From: Verrucomicrobiales bacterium
GTDB lineage: Bacteria; Verrucomicrobiota; Verrucomicrobiia; Limisphaerales; F1-12-MAGs170
Assembly: GCA_005777315.1 (NCBI GenBank)
Contig: SXMN01000051.1
Location: forward strand, 1 to 56,321
Reading direction: 5' to 3'
DNA length: 56,321 nt
Positions within the stretch are counted from its first letter, which is position 1, and each line of letters opens with the position of its first letter. Below the pieces are notes generated by a model. The model saw only the letters and a list, made by a program, of their open reading frames with translations. It was not told the DNA's origin and made no database searches. Below, piece by piece: positions 52,468 through 56,321 of the stretch. The position numbers and the translations under genes are program-made.

Positions 52468-55400
52468 AGATCGACATGGCGCTGGGATCGGCAGATACGG
52501 AGCGCAACAGCCATCTGGTTGCAGACCTATCAGCAGCAACACTCCACGGATGACTGGTGGCTTGGCTGGCTTTCCCAAGCCCGCCAAGAAGGTTCAATTG
52601 ACTCACCAGGCTTCCTAACGTCAGCCCGCTCGAGTTCAGAACGTTGATCGTTTCAAAACCGCCGAAGAACACTGTCTTGTGGCCCAATGTTGACAATTTT
52701 GTTTGGGTTTGTGTGGTAGCCAGCCCGAGAGCGTCGTAATTCAGCACGTCCTCGGTCCCGCCGCCGCCATCAAGCTCCAGCGTGAGCGCCACGGAAGGAG
52801 TGATGTTGAAACTATCGCTGCCCGCGCTTCCGACAATCTTCTCGATGTTTTCCCCAACGTGCGTTGCCTGGTTGTTACCATCGGTGACCGCCAGTCCAGC
52901 GTTGATCGTCACGGCCACTCCCGCCTCGCTGTCTGCGAAGCTGATTTGATCGCTCCCTTCGGCGACGGCTTCGGCAATCAGATCGATCCCCCAATCAGCG
53001 CCGAACAAATAGCTGTCATCACCTTTGCCGCCCGCAAGTGTATCATCACCCGAACCGCCGTTCAGAATGTCACCGCGAATCCCCCCCTTCAAAGTATCGT
53101 TGCCACCAGCTCCATTGAGCGTCACGCCACCGATGGTGAAGGCTGAAGCGTCCAGCAAATCGTCATTCTCGCCACCCGTGAGTTCGGCGGATTCAATTGA
53201 AAGAAGCGTGTCAGTCTCGGCGCCAACGTGGAGCGCACCATCGTTCAGCACGATATCGGCGTCACGAGTTTCAACCACGCGGTCCACCCCGGCCGGACCG
53301 CCGTTCAACACGTCGTTCCCCTGCCCTCCTGTGAGTGCATCATTGCCGGATCCGCCGCGGAGAGTGTCGCCGCCGTCGCCACCGACCAGCCTGACAGGTC
53401 CGAGCGTGAACGCCGCCGCGTCAAGAATGTTTGGACCAGCGCCACCCGCAAGTGTTGCGGTTTCGATGCCGCTGATGGTGTCGGTTTCCAGGCCGATCTT
53501 GAGCGTTCCGTTGCTCAAAACCATGTTGGAGTCCTTCAAGGCGACGACACGGTCGAGCGCCGAAGTCCCTCCGCGAAGCGTGTCGTTTCCGTCGCCGCCG
53601 GACAGAGTCACGGGACCGAGCGTGAATGCACTCGTGTCGATGACGTTCGCCGACGCACCACCCGAAAAGAATGCTGCCTCGATGCTGGTGATCGAATCGG
53701 TTTCAACACCAATCTTCAGCGTCGTGTTGGTCAGGAGGAAATCCTCGTCGCGAACTTCGGCAACTGTGTCGTTCCCCTCGCCGCCTTTGAGCTTGTCAAC
53801 TCCCGGCCCGCCGATGAACAGGTTGTCGAGATCATTACCGACGATCAGGTCATTCAACGCTCCACCGATCGCATTCTCAATCGAGTTGGCATTGCGGAGT
53901 TCGAGCGCGAGGAAGATCACGTCCGGATCGGGTGCGGTGTTCAGAACGACCGTCTGCCGCGCCGTGGCGGAAAGATCGACTTCAATCGGGAACCCGGTTG
54001 TGGCACTGAAGTCGAGCGTGTCGATCCCGCCGGAAGCGTCACCCGCTTCAAGAATCACATCGCTCCCAAGATCGGTGTCGGCGTCGAAGATGTAACGATC
54101 GTTGCCCGGACCGCCCGCCAGGTGATTCTCGAGCGCGTTGCCTTGAAGGACGTCGTCGCCCGAACCGCCGATGACGTTCTCGATGCGGTCGGCGGCGATC
54201 AAATTAATGAAGAGGCCGGGTTTCACCTGCTGCGCGGCAGGATTGGCGAGACTGATCGTGACACCCGTCGTCGTGGTCGGGGAGAAATCGAGCGTGTCAA
54301 TGCCACCATTGACCGGCAGTTCAACAATCGTGGTGGTGCCTGTTTCCACACCTGCATTGAACCTGTAGGTGTCATCGCCCGGGCCGCCATTGAGCAGATC
54401 GTTTCCGCCGCGGCCTTCGAGAATGTCATCGCCCGCTACCCCGCCGATGACGTCCGCTCCCGGACCTCCCACCAGGTGATTGTCGAGCAGGTTGCCGGTG
54501 ATCGTGTTGCCTGCCCTGCCACCCATGACGTTTTCCACGGAAACGCCCGATGAAAGTTGAAGTTCCAGGTTTCCGTTCACGACCTGTGAAGGCGGAGTGC
54601 CATCCGCAAGATTCACAATGATCGGACCGCCGGTGGTTGATGAGAAATCGAGCGTGTCAATCCCGCCCTCGACGTCGGGCGCTTCGTTGACCGCGTCTGA
54701 GCCAAGCGGCAGGTCTGCATCAAAACTGTAGGTGTCATCGCCACCCTCCCCTGTGAAGGTGTCATTTCCAGCCCCGCCGGCAAACTGGTTGGCGAGTGAG
54801 TTGCCGGTCAGAATGTCCTTGCCAGTGCCGCCGGTGACGTTCTCGATGCCGTGACAGGCAATCAAACGGAGTTGGAGATTTCCATTGACCACCTGCACAT
54901 CGCCCTCGCCAAGATCAACGCTGACAGGCGAGCTGGTGAGCAGGAAATTCAGCGTGTCGTTGCCGCCATTCCCGACATCCTCCCAGATATGATCGAGCCC
55001 CAGCGGTCCGTCGGCGTCGAAGAAATAAACATCGTCACCCATTCCTCCTTGCAGCCAGTCGTCACCAGCCGCACCGGCAAGCGCGTCATTACCTGCGTTA
55101 CCCTCGATGCGGTTGGCCAGGCTGTTCCCAGCCAGAGCGTCGTTCAAAGCCCCGCCTTTTAGATTCTCGATCGCGCTCCCACTGGCAAGCGTCAGAGTGT
55201 GGCGAAGCAGAAAAGCGGGCGCGGGCGTTCGCGCGGCAGGCTGGGCAACAGTGAGCGCAAGACTCGTGGTGACAACGGCGGTTTCCGTGCTGGAGTAATC
55301 CAGGGTATCGATTCCGCCACCGGGTGCTTCCAACACATTGTCAGAGCCGATACCGCTATCGGCATCAAAGACGTAGGTGTCGTCACCGTTGCCGCCGTTA

Positions 55401-56182
55401 AGGATGTCATTATTCGCTCCACCGATCAGGGTGTCCGCACCGGCACCGCCAAGGAGGAAGTCATCCCCGCCCCGGCCATCGAGCGTGGCCTGCCCGGTGA
55501 ACCCGCTCGCGTTGATTGAATTGTCGCTGACACCACCGATCAGGGTTGCGGTCTCGATTCCCACGAGTCCATCAACCTCTCCGCCACCGAACGCAAGCGA
55601 AACGTCGCTCAACACCAAGCTAAGGTTGCGCTCTTCCAGCACCCGATCCACGCCAGGACCACCATCGAGGATGTCGTTGCCTGTCCGACCTGTGAGAACA
55701 TCAGAGCCCTGCATGCCTTCGATCTTGTTCACAAGCGCGTTTCCAATGAGCGTGTCGTTGCCGCGACCGCCTCTGACATTCTCGATCACGCCGACACCGC
55801 TCAACGTCAGATCGAGATTCGAGTTCACCGTCTGGAGAGCCGTTGTGCCAAGATCGACGGCAACACCGACAACCAGCGTGCTGGAGAAATCAAGCGTATC
55901 CAAGCCGCCTGCAAGTGATTCGGTGATATCATCGCCGAAATCAGTGAAGAGAGAGCTGTCCGCGCTGAACAAGTAGGCGTCATCGCCAGCTCCGCCGCGA
56001 AGCGTGTCATCGCCAGCGCCGCCGATGAGCGTATCGGCGCCTGTTGTGCCGATGAGCAAATCGTCGCCCGCGCCTCCGTCGAGCTTCACAGTTCCGGTGG
56101 TGAATGCGGAGGCATCAAGTGTGTTGTTACCATCGCCGCCAGCGAGTTCGACACGTTCGATGGCACCAATGTAGGTGTCGGT
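52457..56182 (-). CDS. RTX-like calcium-binding repeat protein, 3' exon (5' part interrupted by group II intron)
   Basis: These 1241 residues are seen and the N-terminus lies beyond the window. Dozens of hemolysin-type nonapeptides (GGxGxDxLxG, as in GGAGDDLLIGTTGADTLIGG) alternate with a longer unit that includes SFDADxxLGSDxVxEA, GGIDTLDFSSTTG and (I/V)ENVxGGxGND. Several 'DRVVExRDxxxVLxxxxLxxGxETD' blocks are inserted. Such repeats bind calcium outside the cell. The protein ends SVSADPSAMSIYEE, unlike the tail of its two operon partners. Translation upstream of 56182 reads into intron sequence, so an open-frame start at 56278 is not a real N-terminus. Confidence 0.85.
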   Translation of the reverse strand, partial: TDTYIGAIERVELAGGDGNNTLDASAFTTGTVKLDGGAGDDLLIGTTGADTLIGGAGDDTLRGGAGDDAYLFSADSSLFTDFGDDITESLAGGLDTLDFSSTLVVGVAVDLGTTALQTVNSNLDLTLSGVGVIENVRGGRGNDTLIGNALVNKIEGMQGSDVLTGRTGNDILDGGPGVDRVLEERNLSLVLSDVSLAFGGGEVDGLVGIETATLIGGVSDNSINASGFTGQATLDGRGGDDFLLGGAGADTLIGGANNDILNGGNGDDTYVFDADSGIGSDNVLEAPGGGIDTLDYSSTETAVVTTSLALTVAQPAARTPAPAFLLRHTLTLASGSAIENLKGGALNDALAGNSLANRIEGNAGNDALAGAAGDDWLQGGMGDDVYFFDADGPLGLDHIWEDVGNGGNDTLNFLLTSSPVSVDLGEGDVQVVNGNLQLRLIACHGIENVTGGTGKDILTGNSLANQFAGGAGNDTFTGEGGDDTYSFDADLPLGSDAVNEAPDVEGGIDTLDFSSTTGGPIIVNLADGTPPSQVVNGNLELQLSSGVSVENVMGGRAGNTITGNLLDNHLVGGPGADVIGGVAGDDILEGRGGNDLLNGGPGDDTYRFNAGVETGTTTIVELPVNGGIDTLDFSPTTTTGVTISLANPAAQQVKPGLFINLIAADRIENVIGGSGDDVLQGNALENHLAGGPGNDRYIFDADTDLGSDVILEAGDASGGIDTLDFSATTGFPIEVDLSATARQTVVLNTAPDPDVIFLALELRNANSIENAIGGALNDLIVGNDLDNLFIGGPGVDKLKGGEGNDTVAEVRDEDFLLTNTTLKIGVETDSITSIEAAFFSGGASANVIDTSAFTLGPVTLSGGDGNDTLRGGTSALDRVVALKDSNMVLSNGTLKIGLETDTISGIETATLAGGAGPNILDAAAFTLGPVRLVGGDGGDTLRGGSGNDALTGGQGNDVLNGGPAGVDRVVETRDADIVLNDGALHVGAETDTLLSIESAELTGGENDDLLDASAFTIGGVTLNGAGGNDTLKGGIRGDILNGGSGDDTLAGGKGDDSYLFGADWGIDLIAEAVAEGSDQISFADSEAGVAVTINAGLAVTDGNNQATHVGENIEKIVGSAGSDSFNITPSVALTLELDGGGGTEDVLNYDALGLATTQTQTKLSTLGHKTVFFGGFETINVLNSSGLTLGSLVSQLNLLGGLGKASQATSHPWSVAADRSATRWLLRSVSADPSAMSIYEE

Positions 56183-56321
56183 GTCGCGGTAGGGACGCCG
56201 GTTGCCCGGCGCCCCCCGCACAGATCCCGGCGGGCGGTTTTCCCGCACCGGGCTCTTCAGATCAACTCGCTCTCGCATGGGCCAGAGGGGACTTCGGGGG
56301 GGAACAGGAATCCCATGATTC
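56183..56321 (-). mobile_element. Group II intron, 3' end (domain IV tail, domains V and VI)
   Basis: Read on the minus strand, a domain V hairpin lies at about 56256-56222: AGAGCCCGG pairs with CCGGGATCT around an inner GCGG/CCGC stem, and it contains the AGC-type catalytic triad near the 5' side. Domain VI follows, a CGCCGG/CCGGCG stem at 56211-56196, then CCTACCGCGAC with the likely branch-point A at 56190, seven bases from the 3' end. The intron ends in AC at 56183, as group II introns do. The intron-encoded reverse transcriptase, if present, lies outside the window. Confidence 0.8.

Noticed and set aside
53025-54553. Two long plus-strand open frames opposite the RTX gene
   Set aside because: They are Ser/Pro-rich or Asp/Val-rich mirror products of the GGxGxD repeats, without start sites or homology.
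52457-56278. RTX protein N-terminus at 56278
   Set aside because: Residues upstream of 56182 are translated group II intron domains IV-VI, not protein sequence.
1-56321. tRNA or rRNA genes
   Set aside because: No T-arm (GGTTCGAATCC-like) sequence with a matching cloverleaf was found on reading the intergenic regions of both strands.

Overview
The window most resembles a chromosomal segment of a soil or freshwater Verrucomicrobiota bacterium, probably of the Limisphaerales/Pedosphaera type. This is an inference. It rests on a pseudopilin with the [20 protein letters not shown] leader, very large secreted GEVED/IgGFc-binding proteins, a C-terminal 'GPW..V...F(Y/F)R(I/V)' tail shared by several secreted proteins, a SAF-type UxaA dehydratase, a flagellar-type sigma factor without flagellar genes, and short GC-rich REP-like hairpins between genes. 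Base composition is fairly even and GC-rich. I found no tRNA, rRNA or CRISPR array.

Layout. 0.2-8.1 kb: a LysR regulator, then a minus-strand run read from right to left: MFS transporter, 2-oxoacid dehydrogenase E1-beta, E2 acyltransferase, M29 aminopeptidase and a secreted PA14-like protein. 8.1-11.3 kb: a repeat-rich stretch, an AraC regulator and a pseudopilin. 11.4-17.4 kb: a [2Fe-2S] ferredoxin followed by the matching-type E1-alpha, a lactonase-type propeller, an Acg-like flavoprotein and an atypical protein kinase. 17.5-21.3 kb: a CBS/DRTGG-containing family II pyrophosphatase broken by two in-frame TAG codons, a FliA/WhiG-type sigma factor and an IS3 transposase remnant. 21.6-28 kb: an esterase/SMP-30 fusion, a PHP-domain protein, a ceramidase-like protein and a PQQ-type propeller. 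28-32.2 kb: a very tight minus-strand gene string, UPF0175 antitoxin, PIN toxin, ruvX, truA, trmL, dgoK and KDPG-type aldolase. 32.3-42 kb: hemL, an RND efflux pair, a UxaA-type dehydratase and a TonB-dependent receptor. 42.4-56.3 kb: three giant minus-strand surface or secreted protein genes, the first of which is entered by a group II intron at the right edge.

How the genes fit together. Several genes point to oxidative sugar-acid catabolism: DgoK plus aldolase, UxaA-type dehydratase, and lactonase and SMP-30 propellers. The E1/E2 genes would feed acyl-CoA production. The 42-56 kb block looks like one transcription unit for a cell-surface complex: a calcium-binding RTX-like protein, then a 1033-residue GEVED/IgGFc-binding protein whose start overlaps the RTX stop, then a roughly 2300-residue cadherin-like/Ig/GEVED/IgGFc-binding protein 17 bases downstream.

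The most unusual signals are three internal in-frame TAG codons in two otherwise well-preserved genes, all at positions where serine is expected, and the 3' end of a group II intron (domains V and VI) lying inside the RTX gene.
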